Below, in pieces: positions 1-7,835 of a stretch of 43,244 bases of DNA. The stretch lies in assembly GCA_022795855.1 (NCBI GenBank), contig JAAWHL010000013.1:1-43244 (forward strand), in the 5' to 3' direction. The stretch is from Lawsonibacter sp. (GTDB lineage: Bacteria > Bacillota > Clostridia > Oscillospirales > Oscillospiraceae). A program made the translations under genes and the position numbers. How positions within the stretch are numbered: position 1 is the stretch's first letter; each line of letters starts with the position of its first letter. The notes under the pieces are model-generated. The model saw only the letters and a program-made list of their open reading frames with translations. It had not been told where the DNA came from and searched no databases.

Positions 1-1
1 C

Positions 2-925
2 GGCTTTACCGACACCTCCATCACCAACCCCTACGGCGACGGCAAGACCTATCTGGCCCCCATGTTCTACTCCCCCTGCGGCCTGTTCTACAACGCCGGC
101 CTCTTTGAGGAAAAGGGCTGGACCGTCCCCGCCACCTGGGACGAGATGTGGGCCCTGGGCGAGACCGCCAAGGCCGAGGGCTACGCCCTGTTTACTTACC
201 CCACCACCGGCTATTTCGACACCTTCTTCCCCACCCTGCTATACTCCGCGGGCGGCCCCGAGTTCTTCAACCAGGCCATGAACTACGCCGAGGGCATCTG
301 GGACACCGACGAGGCCAAGCAGTGCTTTGACGTGATGAGCAAGCTGGCCAGCTACACCGCCGAGGTGACCGTCGCCCAGGCCAACGATCAGGACTACCTG
401 ATGAACCAGCAGCTGATTCTGGACAACAAGGCCCTGTTCATCCCCAACGGCACTTGGATTGTGGGCGAGATGGAGGACGCGCTCCGGGCCGACGGCTTCC
501 GGTGGGGCATGTGCGCCCTGCCCGGCGGCGGCGCCGGCACCAGCGCCAGCTACTGCTGGATGGAGCAGGCCTGGATTCCCGCCCAGGCGCCCAACCTGGA
601 CGCGGCCAAGCAGTTTATCGCCTTCCTGTACAGCGACAAGGCCGCCTCCATCTTCGCCAAGGGCGGCGCGGCCCAGCCCATTACCGGCATCACCGACAGC
701 ATGGAAGGGGACAACAAGATTTTCTACGGCATCTATGACAGCGGCGCCTCCGCCGTTATGGGCGGCTTTGCCACCTACGAGTCCGTTGCCGGCCTGGGCA
801 GCGTGCGCGAGGTCTTCTTTGACCCCTTCAACGGCCTGGTCAACGGCACGCTCTCCCAGCAGGACTGGGTGGACAGCATCAAGGCCGCCAGCGACCAGAT
901 GCGCGCCAACCTCATCACGGAATGA
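2..925 (+). CDS. Sugar ABC transporter substrate-binding protein (5' truncated)
   Basis: The frame is open from the left edge, so the signal peptide and N-terminal lobe are missing; about 307 residues remain. The product looks like a family 1 extracellular solute-binding protein, which captures a sugar outside the membrane and hands it to the permeases. Support comes from the aromatic-rich segment MFYSPCGLFYNAGLFEEKGW, the WDE motif after 'VPATWDEMW', the 'FIPNGTWIVGEME' segment and a C-terminal 'AAKQFIAFLYSDKAA' helix, all usual in carbohydrate binding proteins. Two permease genes and a GH112 phosphorylase follow on the same strand, so a galactosyl-hexosamine disaccharide such as galacto-N-biose or lacto-N-biose is the inferred ligand. 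The ligand cannot be read from sequence alone. Confidence 0.9.
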   Translation, partial: GFTDTSITNPYGDGKTYLAPMFYSPCGLFYNAGLFEEKGWTVPATWDEMWALGETAKAEGYALFTYPTTGYFDTFFPTLLYSAGGPEFFNQAMNYAEGIWDTDEAKQCFDVMSKLASYTAEVTVAQANDQDYLMNQQLILDNKALFIPNGTWIVGEMEDALRADGFRWGMCALPGGGAGTSASYCWMEQAWIPAQAPNLDAAKQFIAFLYSDKAASIFAKGGAAQPITGITDSMEGDNKIFYGIYDSGASAVMGGFATYESVAGLGSVREVFFDPFNGLVNGTLSQQDWVDSIKAASDQMRANLITE

Positions 926-950
926 TTGTCCCTGCCTGACCCCATTCAAT

Positions 951-985
951 AGGCGGCGGTGAGCGGAAACCGCTCACCGCCGCCT
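951..985 (+). other. Perfect 16-bp hairpin between binding-protein and permease genes
   Basis: Arms at 951-966 and 970-985 are perfectly complementary around an AAA loop. The element sits 25 bases after the stop of the binding protein and 30 bases before the permease start. The downstream tail (TTCACTTTCC) is not a clean U-tract. Such hairpins after binding-protein genes usually stabilise the upstream mRNA or partly end transcription, so that more binding protein than permease is made. Confidence 0.75.
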
Positions 986-1015
986 TTCACTTTCCGCGAG
1001 AAAGGAGTGTTTCCC

Positions 1016-1888
1016 ATGCGAAGCAGAGGCCGCAGCCGGTTTATCGCCCTGTGCGTGGCTCCGGCGGCTATCCTGTTCTTCCTGTTCATGGTCCTGCCCA
1101 CCCTGAACGTGTTCCGCATGTCCCTGTTTGAACGGGGGGCCTACTCCCCCACAGAGACCTTTGTGGGCCTTCAGAACTTCAAAATCCTGTTCCGGGACAC
1201 GAAATTCATTACCTCCATGCAGAACACCATCCTGCTGATTGTCGTCGTGACCGTAATCACCTTCTTCTTTGCCATCGTGTTCGCCGCCATTCTCACCCGG
1301 GAGAAAATCCGCGGGCAGAACTTCTTCCGCATTATTTTCTACATCCCCAATATCCTCTCCGTGGTGGTCATTGCGGGCATCTTCTCCGCCATCTACAAGC
1401 CGGAAAACGGAATGCTCAACACCACGCTGTCCATGCTCTCCGGGCGGGACGTGCTCATCCTGTGGAAGGACCAGCCCATGGTTGTGGTCAGCGTCATTGC
1501 CGCCATGGTATGGCAGGCCATCGGCTACTATATGGTCATGTACATGGCCTCCATGGCCGCAGTGCCCGCCGACCTGTACGAGTCGGCCAGCCTGGACGGC
1601 GCGGGCCGGTTCAAGCAGTTCTTCGAGATTACCCTCCCCCTGATTTGGACCAACATCCGCACCACCCTGACCTTCTTCATCATCTCCACCATCAACATGG
1701 CCTTCCTGTTTGTCAAGGCCATGGTGGCCAAGGGCATGGTGGACGTGGGCCTGAGCTTTATGTACGCCCAGAAGGATGAGGGCCTGTACGGCTATTCCAT
1801 GGCCGCGGGCGTTATCATTTTCCTGTTCTCCTTTACGCTGTCCGCTGTGGTCAATCAGGTGACCAGGCGCGACGTGCTTCAGATGTGA
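1016..1888 (+). CDS. Sugar ABC transporter permease, MalF-type
   Basis: This 290-residue inner-membrane protein is one half of the translocation channel. The ATG at 1016 is preferred over an upstream in-frame start because AAAGGAG lies eight bases before it and the upstream start falls inside a hairpin. A first membrane span (around 'FIALCVAPAAILFFLFMVLP') is followed by several more. The 'YESASLDGAGRFKQFFEITLPLI' region is the EAA loop that docks on the ATPase. It precedes a MalG-type partner by 13 bases. The cognate ATPase is not in view; many carbohydrate importers of this class use a shared MsmK/MsiK-like ATPase coded elsewhere. Confidence 0.95.
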   Translation: MRSRGRSRFIALCVAPAAILFFLFMVLPTLNVFRMSLFERGAYSPTETFVGLQNFKILFRDTKFITSMQNTILLIVVVTVITFFFAIVFAAILTREKIRGQNFFRIIFYIPNILSVVVIAGIFSAIYKPENGMLNTTLSMLSGRDVLILWKDQPMVVVSVIAAMVWQAIGYYMVMYMASMAAVPADLYESASLDGAGRFKQFFEITLPLIWTNIRTTLTFFIISTINMAFLFVKAMVAKGMVDVGLSFMYAQKDEGLYGYSMAAGVIIFLFSFTLSAVVNQVTRRDVLQM

Positions 1889-1901
1889 CGGGAGGCGCAG
1901 T

Positions 1902-2795
1902 ATGGAACAAGTCAAAAAAAGGAATTCCGCCGATATCCTCTACAAGGCGTTTATTTACGTGGTGCTGATCACCCTGGCCGTTCTCATCATCGTGCCGGTG
2001 GCCTGGGTGTTTCTGGCCTCCGTCAAGCAGAACAGCGAGTTTTACGGCAACCCCTGGACCCTGCCGGCGGGCTTTTACTGGCAGAACTTTGTGGACGCCT
2101 GGAATGCGGCCAGCATGGGCAGCTACATGCTCAACTCCGTCGTCGTCACCGCCCTGGCCCTGGCCATCCTGCTGGTGGTGGCCCTGCCCGCGGCCTACTG
2201 CCTGTCCCGCTTCCGCTTCCGGGGCTCCGGTTTTCTGAACACCGCCTTCATGGCCGGGCTGTTCATCAACGTCAACTACATTGTGGTGCCCATCTTCCTG
2301 ATGCTGCGGGACTGGGACAGCTGGATGAAGTATCTGTTCCGCCTGAACAATGTCTTTATGAACAACCTGTTCATGCTGGCCGTGGTCTACGCCTCCACCG
2401 CCCTGCCCTTTACCATTTACCTGCTCTCCGGCTACTTCGCCACCCTCCCCCATGACTTTGAGGAGGCCGCCTACATCGACGGCGCAGGCTACGGCACCAC
2501 CATGGTGCGCATTATTTTCCCCATGGCCCAGCCCTCCATTATCACCATCATTCTGTTCAACTTCCTGTCCTTCTGGAACGAGTACATCATCTCCATGACC
2601 CTGATGAGCAGCGCCACCGGGCAGAAGACCCTTCCGGTGGGCCTGCTGAACCTGATGCAGGCCTCCCAGTCCAAGGCGGAGTTCGGCCGGCTGTACGCAG
2701 GTCTGGTGCTGGTCATGCTGCCCACCCTGATCCTCTACATGTGCGTGCAGAAGAAGCTGACCCAGGGCATGACCGTGGGCGGGCTGAAAGGATAA
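1902..2795 (+). CDS. Sugar ABC transporter permease, MalG-type
   Basis: This 297-residue inner-membrane protein pairs with the preceding permease. Its ATG follows a GGGAGG site by six bases. About six hydrophobic spans are visible, and the cytoplasmic EAA loop reads 'FEEAAYIDGAGYGTTMVRIIFPMA', the contact for the ATPase. The C-terminal 'LTQGMTVGGLKG' ending is typical of this subfamily. The small membrane protein gene starts eight bases after its stop, so the genes are almost certainly cotranscribed. The substrate is inferred from the GH112 enzyme downstream. Confidence 0.95.
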   Translation: MEQVKKRNSADILYKAFIYVVLITLAVLIIVPVAWVFLASVKQNSEFYGNPWTLPAGFYWQNFVDAWNAASMGSYMLNSVVVTALALAILLVVALPAAYCLSRFRFRGSGFLNTAFMAGLFINVNYIVVPIFLMLRDWDSWMKYLFRLNNVFMNNLFMLAVVYASTALPFTIYLLSGYFATLPHDFEEAAYIDGAGYGTTMVRIIFPMAQPSIITIILFNFLSFWNEYIISMTLMSSATGQKTLPVGLLNLMQASQSKAEFGRLYAGLVLVMLPTLILYMCVQKKLTQGMTVGGLKG

Positions 2796-2803
2796 GGTGC
2801 GAC

Positions 2804-3013
2804 ATGAAATTTTGGAAAGAACACACGGGCCTGCGGACGGCGCTGATGGCCCTGACCTTTTTCGCCGGCTTTTTCCTGCTGATTTTCGGCTGGAAGCAGA
2901 CCGGAACGCTCGGCGGCCTGGGCCTGATGCTGGTTGGGGTGGCCCTGCTGCTGACGACGCTGTATCTCTACAACGCGCGCTTTGCCGAGCCGCGGAACAG
3001 AAAACCCCGCTGA
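2804..3013 (+). CDS. Small two-span membrane protein of unknown function
   Basis: This 69-residue protein begins at the ATG at 2804, eight bases after the permease stop. A longer in-frame start at 2741 lies inside the permease and was rejected. Two hydrophobic stretches are seen, about residues 12-28 ('LMALTFFAGFFLLIFGW') and 36-52 ('LGLMLVGVALLLTTLYLY'), with a basic C-terminus. I recognise no family. Its place between the permeases and the phosphorylase suggests an accessory role in transport, or simply a co-expressed membrane peptide. Confidence 0.7.
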   Translation: MKFWKEHTGLRTALMALTFFAGFFLLIFGWKQTGTLGGLGLMLVGVALLLTTLYLYNARFAEPRNRKPR

Positions 3014-3025
3014 AGGGAGGCCGCT

Positions 3026-5191
3026 ATGGAAAAACATATTCAGGGCCGGGTCACCATTCCCACCGACGTGGACGTGGTGCCCGAGACGCTGGAGCTTCTG
3101 CGCCGCTGGGGGGCGGACGCCATCCGGGACTGCGACGGCACCGACTACCCGGAGCAGCTCAAGGCGGTGGACGCCAAGGTCTATTCCACCTACTACACCA
3201 CCCGGAAGGACAACGAGTGGGCCCGGGCCAACCCGGACGAGGTCCAGCAGTGCTACATTATGACGGGCTTTTACACCGCCGCGGGCGGCCCGCTGTCCAT
3301 CCCCCTGATGAAGGGGATCAGCCGGGAGCTCCTTCAGGTCAACACCCGGGACGACATCAAGCGCTGGTGGGAGGTGGTGGACCGCACCTCCGGCCGTCCC
3401 ATCCCCCCGGGCGCGTGGCGCTGGGACGGGGACGCGGGCTGCGTGGTCATTGACGAGCCGGAAGGCTTCCACGACTACACCGTCAGCTTTTTGGCTTACC
3501 TGATTTGGGATCCGGTGCATATGTACAACGCCGTCACCAACGGCTGGACGGATTTCGAGCATCAGATTACCTTCGACGTGCGCCAGCCCAAGACCCGCGC
3601 CTTCACCATGGAGCGCCTGCGGAAGTTCATCGCGGACCACCCCTATGTGAACGTCATCCGGTACACCACCTTTTTCCACCAGTTCACCCTGATTTTTGAC
3701 GAGCTGAAGCGGGAGAAGTATGTGGACTGGTACGGCTACTCCGCCTCGGTCTCCCCCTATATCCTGGAGCGGTTTGAGCGGGAGGCGGGCTACCCCTTCC
3801 GGCCCGAGTACATCATCGACCAGGGGTACTACAACAACCAGTACCGGGTGCCCTCCAGGCAGTTCAAGGACTTCATGGCCTTCCAGCGCCGGGAGGTGGC
3901 CGCTCTGGCCCGTGAGATGGTGGACATCACCCACGAGCTGGGCAAGGAGGCCATGATGTTCCTGGGGGACCATTGGATTGGCACCGAGCCCTATCTGGAG
4001 GAGTTCCGCTCCATCGGCCTGGACGCGGTGGTGGGCAGCGTGGGCAGCGGGTCCACTCTGCGGCTCATCTCCGACATCCCGGGCGTGAAGTACACCGAGG
4101 GGCGCTTTCTGCCCTACTTCTTCCCGGACACCTTCCACGAGGGGGGCGACCCCGTCCGGGAGGCCAAGGAGAACTGGGTCACCGCCCGCCGGGCTATTTT
4201 GCGAAAGCCCATCGACCGCATCGGCTACGGCGGATATCTGAAGCTGGCCTGCCGGTTCCCGGAATTCATTGACTATGTGGAGCAGGTATGCCGTGAGTTC
4301 CGGGAGCTCTATGAGAACATCAGGGGAACCACGCCCTACTGTGCCAAGACGGTGGCCGTTCTCAACAGCTGGGGCCGGGCCCGGTCCTGGGGCTGCCACA
4401 TGGTCCACCACGCCTTGTACCAGAAGCAGAACTACTCCTACGCCGGGGTAATCGAGGCCCTGTCCGGCGCGCCCTTTGACGTGCGCTTTCTCAGCTTTGA
4501 CGATCTGAAGGAGGATCCCTCCGCGCTGGAGCATGTGGCGGCGCTCATCAGCGTGGGGGACGGCGACACCGCCCACACCGGCGGGGCGGTTTGGGAGGAC
4601 CCGGAGATTTCCTCCCTGATCAAGCGCTTCGTCTGGAACGGCGGCGGCTTTATCGGGGTGGGCGAGCCCTCGGGCCACCAGTACCAGGGCCGGTATCTCC
4701 AGCTGGCCTCCGTACTGGGCGTAGAAAAGGAGACCGGTTTTACCCTGGGTTATGACAAATACAACTGGGAGGAGCACCGGGACCACTTCATTCTGGCCGA
4801 CTGCCCGGGAGAGCCGGACTTCGGCGAGGGCAAGAAGAGCATCTACGCCCTGGAGGGGGCCCGGGTGCTGGTCCAGCGGGACCGGGAGGTTCAGCTGGCG
4901 GTGAACCAGTTCGGCAGGGGCCGGGCGGTATATATCTCCGGACTGCCCTACTCCTTTGAGAACAGCCGCCTGCTCCACCGGGCTCTGCTGTGGTCCGCCC
5001 ACAGCGAGGAGCAGCTTTGCCGGTGGCTGTCCTCCAACTGCAATGTGGACGTCCACGCCTATGTGAAGAACGGGAAATTCTGTGTGGTCAACAACACCTA
5101 CGAGCCCCAGTCCACCACGGTGTACCGGGGGGACGGCTCCAGCTTCCCCCTGGAGCTGGGGGCCAACGAGATTCGCTGGTACTCCGTCTGA
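3026..5191 (+). CDS. gnpA: GH112 1,3-beta-galactosyl-N-acetylhexosamine phosphorylase
   Basis: This 721-residue cytoplasmic enzyme splits beta-1,3-galactosyl-N-acetylhexosamines with phosphate, giving galactose 1-phosphate and the free hexosamine. The whole length matches the family: an N-terminal 'GRVTIPTD' opening, 'DCDGTDYPE' at 35-43, 'IIDQGYYNNQYRVP' near 263-276, 'GDHWIGTEPY' at 314-323, and a C-terminal beta domain. Asp315 in the last motif is the likely general acid, judged by position from characterised bifidobacterial enzymes. The gene follows the small membrane protein by 12 bases and closes the importer operon, which suits intake and phosphorolysis of mucin or milk-glycan disaccharides. 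A related GH112 branch acts on galactosyl-rhamnose, and that specificity cannot be excluded by eye. Confidence 0.93.
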   Translation: MEKHIQGRVTIPTDVDVVPETLELLRRWGADAIRDCDGTDYPEQLKAVDAKVYSTYYTTRKDNEWARANPDEVQQCYIMTGFYTAAGGPLSIPLMKGISRELLQVNTRDDIKRWWEVVDRTSGRPIPPGAWRWDGDAGCVVIDEPEGFHDYTVSFLAYLIWDPVHMYNAVTNGWTDFEHQITFDVRQPKTRAFTMERLRKFIADHPYVNVIRYTTFFHQFTLIFDELKREKYVDWYGYSASVSPYILERFEREAGYPFRPEYIIDQGYYNNQYRVPSRQFKDFMAFQRREVAALAREMVDITHELGKEAMMFLGDHWIGTEPYLEEFRSIGLDAVVGSVGSGSTLRLISDIPGVKYTEGRFLPYFFPDTFHEGGDPVREAKENWVTARRAILRKPIDRIGYGGYLKLACRFPEFIDYVEQVCREFRELYENIRGTTPYCAKTVAVLNSWGRARSWGCHMVHHALYQKQNYSYAGVIEALSGAPFDVRFLSFDDLKEDPSALEHVAALISVGDGDTAHTGGAVWEDPEISSLIKRFVWNGGGFIGVGEPSGHQYQGRYLQLASVLGVEKETGFTLGYDKYNWEEHRDHFILADCPGEPDFGEGKKSIYALEGARVLVQRDREVQLAVNQFGRGRAVYISGLPYSFENSRLLHRALLWSAHSEEQLCRWLSSNCNVDVHAYVKNGKFCVVNNTYEPQSTTVYRGDGSSFPLELGANEIRWYSV

Positions 5192-5197
5192 GCAAAG

Positions 5198-5238
5198 AGG
5201 CGGGCCGCTTTTTGAACTCCTCAAAAAGCGGCCCGCCT
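5198..5238. terminator. Bidirectional intrinsic terminator
   Basis: A perfect 18-bp stem (5198-5215 with 5221-5238) has a 5-base loop and T-runs inside and after both arms. It lies between the convergent phosphorylase and hydrolase genes, so it can end transcription from both sides. Confidence 0.92.
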
Positions 5239-5243
5239 TTCCG

Positions 5244-6170
5244 TTATACGTGCTTTTCCAGCCAGGCCAGCAGGTCCTCCAGAACCTCCTGGCGGTTGGT
5301 TTCGTTGAACATCTCGTGCCGGCCGCCGGGGTAGAGCTTCAGGCTCAGGTCCCGCACGCCCTGCTTCTGGAAATACCCGTACACCTTTTTTACTCCCGCA
5401 CCCATGCCGCCCACCGGGTCCTGGTCGCCGGACATGAAATAGACGGGGGTCTCCGGGTCCATCCGGGCCAGGTTTTTGGGGTCGGAGATGTACTGGAGGC
5501 CCCCCATCATGTCCCGGAACATCCCGGCGGTGGGCTTGAAGGTACACAGGGGGTCGGCCAGATAGCGGTCCACCTCCGCCTCGTCCCGGCTGAGCCAGTC
5601 GGCGCCGGTGCGGTTGGGCCGGAACTTTTTGTTGTAGGCCCCCAGAGAGAGCCGGTCAATCAGCGGGCTGACCGCCTGGGCGCCCCGGACGGCGCAGACG
5701 GCGCCGGCCACGCCGCGCCCCAGGGCCACCAGGGGGGCCGCCTCCTGGCCGGTACCCGACAGAACGGCCCCGGACACCTCCCCGGGCCAGCGGCACAGAT
5801 AGGTACGGGTCAGGAAGGACCCCATAGAGTGGCCCAGAAGGAAGCAGGGCACGTCCGGGTACTTCTCCCCCAGGAGCTGCCGCAGGCTCCGGACGTCGGA
5901 GGCCACCAGGGACCAGCCGTCCCTGGGGCCGAAATAGCCGTACTCCCCCGCCCGGGCGGTTCTGCCGTGGCCCAGGTGGTCCCCGCCGCACACCACGAAC
6001 CCGTGCCCGCTGAGAAACCGGGCCACATGGTCATACCGGGCGATGTGCTCTGCCACGCCGTGGACAATCTGCACCACCCCCCGGACCTCCCCGCGGGGCA
6101 GCCACTCTTGGGCAAAGCACCGGTGCGTCCCGTCGCTGGAGGGAAAATAAAACGTCCGGATATTCTCCAT
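5244..6170 (-). CDS. Alpha/beta hydrolase, monoacylglycerol-lipase type
   Basis: This 308-residue protein is a serine hydrolase of the S33/Hydrolase_4 group, acting on lipid esters or similar small esters. The nucleophile elbow is GHSMG at 113-117 (Ser115). The likely acid is Asp251 in 'SGDQDPVG' and the base is His285 in 'GGRHEMFNE'. 'IVHGVAEHIARYDHVA' near 35-50 forms the oxyanion region usual in lysophospholipase-like members. No signal peptide is visible, so it is probably cytoplasmic. AGGAGG lies seven bases before the ATG and a good sigma-A promoter lies 27-55 bases upstream. It is transcribed alone, convergent with the GH112 operon. The exact substrate is unknown. Confidence 0.88.
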   Translation of the reverse strand: MENIRTFYFPSSDGTHRCFAQEWLPRGEVRGVVQIVHGVAEHIARYDHVARFLSGHGFVVCGGDHLGHGRTARAGEYGYFGPRDGWSLVASDVRSLRQLLGEKYPDVPCFLLGHSMGSFLTRTYLCRWPGEVSGAVLSGTGQEAAPLVALGRGVAGAVCAVRGAQAVSPLIDRLSLGAYNKKFRPNRTGADWLSRDEAEVDRYLADPLCTFKPTAGMFRDMMGGLQYISDPKNLARMDPETPVYFMSGDQDPVGGMGAGVKKVYGYFQKQGVRDLSLKLYPGGRHEMFNETNRQEVLEDLLAWLEKHV

Positions 6171-6196
6171 GGCAAATCCTCCTCTTCTGTGTTATA

Positions 6197-6225
6197 CTTA
6201 TAGCAGGTGTCAAAAGCCGCGTCAA
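6197..6225 (-). promoter_or_regulatory. Sigma-A promoter of the alpha/beta hydrolase
   Basis: On the minus strand TTGACG (6225-6220) and TATAAG (6202-6197) are separated by 17 bases, 27 bases before the start codon. Confidence 0.75.
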
Positions 6226-6318
6226 TCCGCAGGGCGCGCCCGGCGGCCATGCCCTGCACAGCCGGCAGTCATTTTGAAACCCTCTGCCAGGTCCAGTTTA
6301 CCACATTTTCCCGCCGCG

Positions 6319-6969
6319 TCAAGAGCAGGGCCGCTCCAAAATATGCCGGATGGCGTCCATATGGAGCTGGGCCTCCTCGGCCAGCTCCTGAAACAGGGCC
6401 TTCAGGCAGGGGTCCTCCGTCTGGTTCCGGGTCCGCAGGTCCCCCTGCCGCACCTGCCGCTCCCAGGCGAACATCTCCCGCAGAACGCCCGCCGCGGTTC
6501 CGGCCGGGAGGACCGCCCGGGCGGTTCCCTGCCAGCGCCGCCCGGTCAGCAGGAAGTAGGCCGCCCCCAGCCGCCGCAGGTGGCGCTGCTGGTCGGCGGC
6601 CAGGGCAGCGGTCTGCCGCCCTGCGGCCCCCTGGGTGCGGCGGGACAGGGCCTGATAGATTTGGGCCCCCTGCTGGGCCTGCTCCATCCGCCGCTCCAGC
6701 GCCGGGGCAAAGGGCAGCGAACCCTCCCCCAGGCACGGCGGCTCCTCCTCCCCCTCCGGGGGCGGGATGGGGGCCTGGCGGCTCCCCGCCTGCCCCTCCG
6801 CGGGCGGAGCGTCCGCCGCCCGGTCCGGCTCCTCCGTCCCGGGGCCCGGCGCGGGCCCCAGCGCAATGGGGCTGAGCTCCTCGTCCGGCATCACCCGCCG
6901 CCACACCCGGGCGAACAGCTCCGGGTCGTCCACGGTCAGGGGTTTCCCCAGTGTGTTTCTCTCCTCCAT
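6319..6969 (-). CDS. Ferritin-like superfamily protein, poorly conserved
   Basis: This 216-residue protein starts best at the ATG at 6969, since AGGAGG stands ten bases upstream; a TTG at 6975 is an alternative. The first 90 residues are rich in Pro, Gly and Ala and look disordered. The second half is helical, with 'QQRHLRRLGAAYFLLTG', 'REMFAWERQVRQGDL' and 'ELAEEAQLHMDAIRHIL', a layout that recalls rubrerythrin/ferritin-like four-helix bundles with degenerate metal ligands. The fold is an inference and metal binding is unproven. A sigma-K-like promoter lies just upstream, so a role in the mother cell or spore coat is possible. It is divergent from the thioesterase gene. Confidence 0.55.
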   Translation of the reverse strand: MEERNTLGKPLTVDDPELFARVWRRVMPDEELSPIALGPAPGPGTEEPDRAADAPPAEGQAGSRQAPIPPPEGEEEPPCLGEGSLPFAPALERRMEQAQQGAQIYQALSRRTQGAAGRQTAALAADQQRHLRRLGAAYFLLTGRRWQGTARAVLPAGTAAGVLREMFAWERQVRQGDLRTRNQTEDPCLKALFQELAEEAQLHMDAIRHILERPCS

Positions 6970-7002
6970 ATCCAAGCTCCCTCCTCAGGCTGTTTTTCCT
7001 GT

Positions 7003-7030
7003 TATCCTATGCACCCGGCCGCCCTGCGGT
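7003..7030 (-). promoter_or_regulatory. Candidate sigma-K promoter of the ferritin-like gene
   Basis: On the minus strand CATAGGATA (7011-7003) fits the sigma-K -10 element CATANNNTA exactly, and an AC dinucleotide (7030-7029) stands 17 bases upstream. The predicted transcript would start about 27 bases before the ATG. Confidence 0.45.
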
Positions 7031-7060
7031 CCCATTTCATCCCGAAAAGGAGTGTTTTCC

Positions 7061-7489
7061 ATGTCCCCCTCCTCCCCCCGGCATCCCTCCATCCCGCTGA
7101 TTAACGCCCCAGGCCAGTTCTCCTATGAGAGCGGCGTCACCGTTACCCATATCGAGCCCGGCCTGGCCCGGGGCGTGCTGGAGGTGGGGGAGAACAGCTT
7201 CAACCCCAACGGCCAGGTCCACGGCGGCGCGCTGGTCACCCTGGCCGACACCGTGGCCGGGTGCTGCGCCTGCTCCGCGGGGGGCAGCTGCGTCACCGCC
7301 AACTGCTCGGTGGAGTTTCTCCGCCCCGCCCTGGGCCCGCGCATTGTGTGTACCGCCACCCCCAAGAAGATGGGCCGGTCCCTGTCGGTCATTCAGACCG
7401 AGCTGGTCAGCGAGGACGGCAGGCTGGTGGCCGCCGGGACCTATACCTTTTTCATGTATTTTCCAAAAGAGGAGGACTCCTCCCCCTGA
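7061..7489 (+). CDS. PaaI-family hotdog thioesterase
   Basis: This 142-residue protein is a hotdog-fold acyl-CoA thioesterase. The signature 'NPNGQVHGGALVTLADTVAG' holds the helix-capping HGG and the conserved Asp; 'NCSVEFLRPA' and the final 'GTYTFFMY' strand complete the fold. The ATG at 7061 follows AAAAGGAG by about nine bases. Long in-frame sequence upstream is the shadow of the divergent gene. Likely substrates are aromatic or short-chain acyl-CoAs, but nothing here decides this. It seems to be a single-gene unit, with a new promoter 35 bases after its stop. Confidence 0.9.
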   Translation: MSPSSPRHPSIPLINAPGQFSYESGVTVTHIEPGLARGVLEVGENSFNPNGQVHGGALVTLADTVAGCCACSAGGSCVTANCSVEFLRPALGPRIVCTATPKKMGRSLSVIQTELVSEDGRLVAAGTYTFFMYFPKEEDSSP

Positions 7490-7523
7490 AAATCGGCGCC
7501 GCGCCCCAAATTTCACAATGGGG

Positions 7524-7552
7524 TTGACTTTTTTGAAAGTTCGTGTTAGGAT
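7524..7552 (+). promoter_or_regulatory. Sigma-A promoter of the lysine riboswitch transcript
   Basis: TTGACT (7524-7529) and TAGGAT (7547-7552) are 17 bases apart, and the riboswitch begins about 18 bases further on. Confidence 0.7.
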
Positions 7553-7570
7553 ACTTGCAAATCAAGCAAC

Positions 7571-7732
7571 GGATAGAGGCGCGGTTCTCATCAGTACCGC
7601 GGGGCACGGTCAGGCAGCCGCCCCGGGGGAAAGGGGGCGCCGCCGAAGGGGGCGTCCAGCCGGCCTGGGCGGCGTTCCCTGGGCTGCGGGGAGAATATCC
7701 TCCGGACTGTCACATGCAGTGGAGCGCTATCC
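7571..7732 (+). promoter_or_regulatory. Lysine riboswitch (L-box) aptamer
   Basis: The closing stem pairs GGATAG with CTATCC at the two ends. In order, the L-box core is present: 'GATAGAGGCGCG', 'TCAGTA', 'GAAAGGGGGCGCCGCCGAAG', 'ACTGTCA' and 'TGGAGCGCTATC'. The aptamer binds lysine in the nascent RNA. With an intrinsic terminator directly downstream, lysine is expected to switch the carrier gene off. Confidence 0.93.
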
Positions 7733-7771
7733 AGACATTCTCCCCCGCAAGGGGAGGGTATTTGGTATCAT

Positions 7772-7804
7772 GCCATGGCCGCTGTATGTGGGCCATGGCT
7801 TTTT
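7772..7804 (+). terminator. Riboswitch-controlled intrinsic terminator
   Basis: GCCATGGCC (7772-7780) pairs perfectly with GGCCATGGC (7791-7799) over a 10-base loop and is followed by five Ts. It lies between the aptamer and the start codon at 7836, so it is the expression platform. I could not pick out a convincing antiterminator by eye. Confidence 0.85.
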
Positions 7805-7835
7805 GGCGTCCGCAATTTGAAAAGGAGAGATTACA

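Noticed and set aside
2735-5224. Very long open frame on the minus strand across the phosphorylase gene
   Set aside because: It is antisense to a full-length GH112 gene with clear motifs, and its protein has no domain and a composition typical of reading a GC-rich gene backwards.
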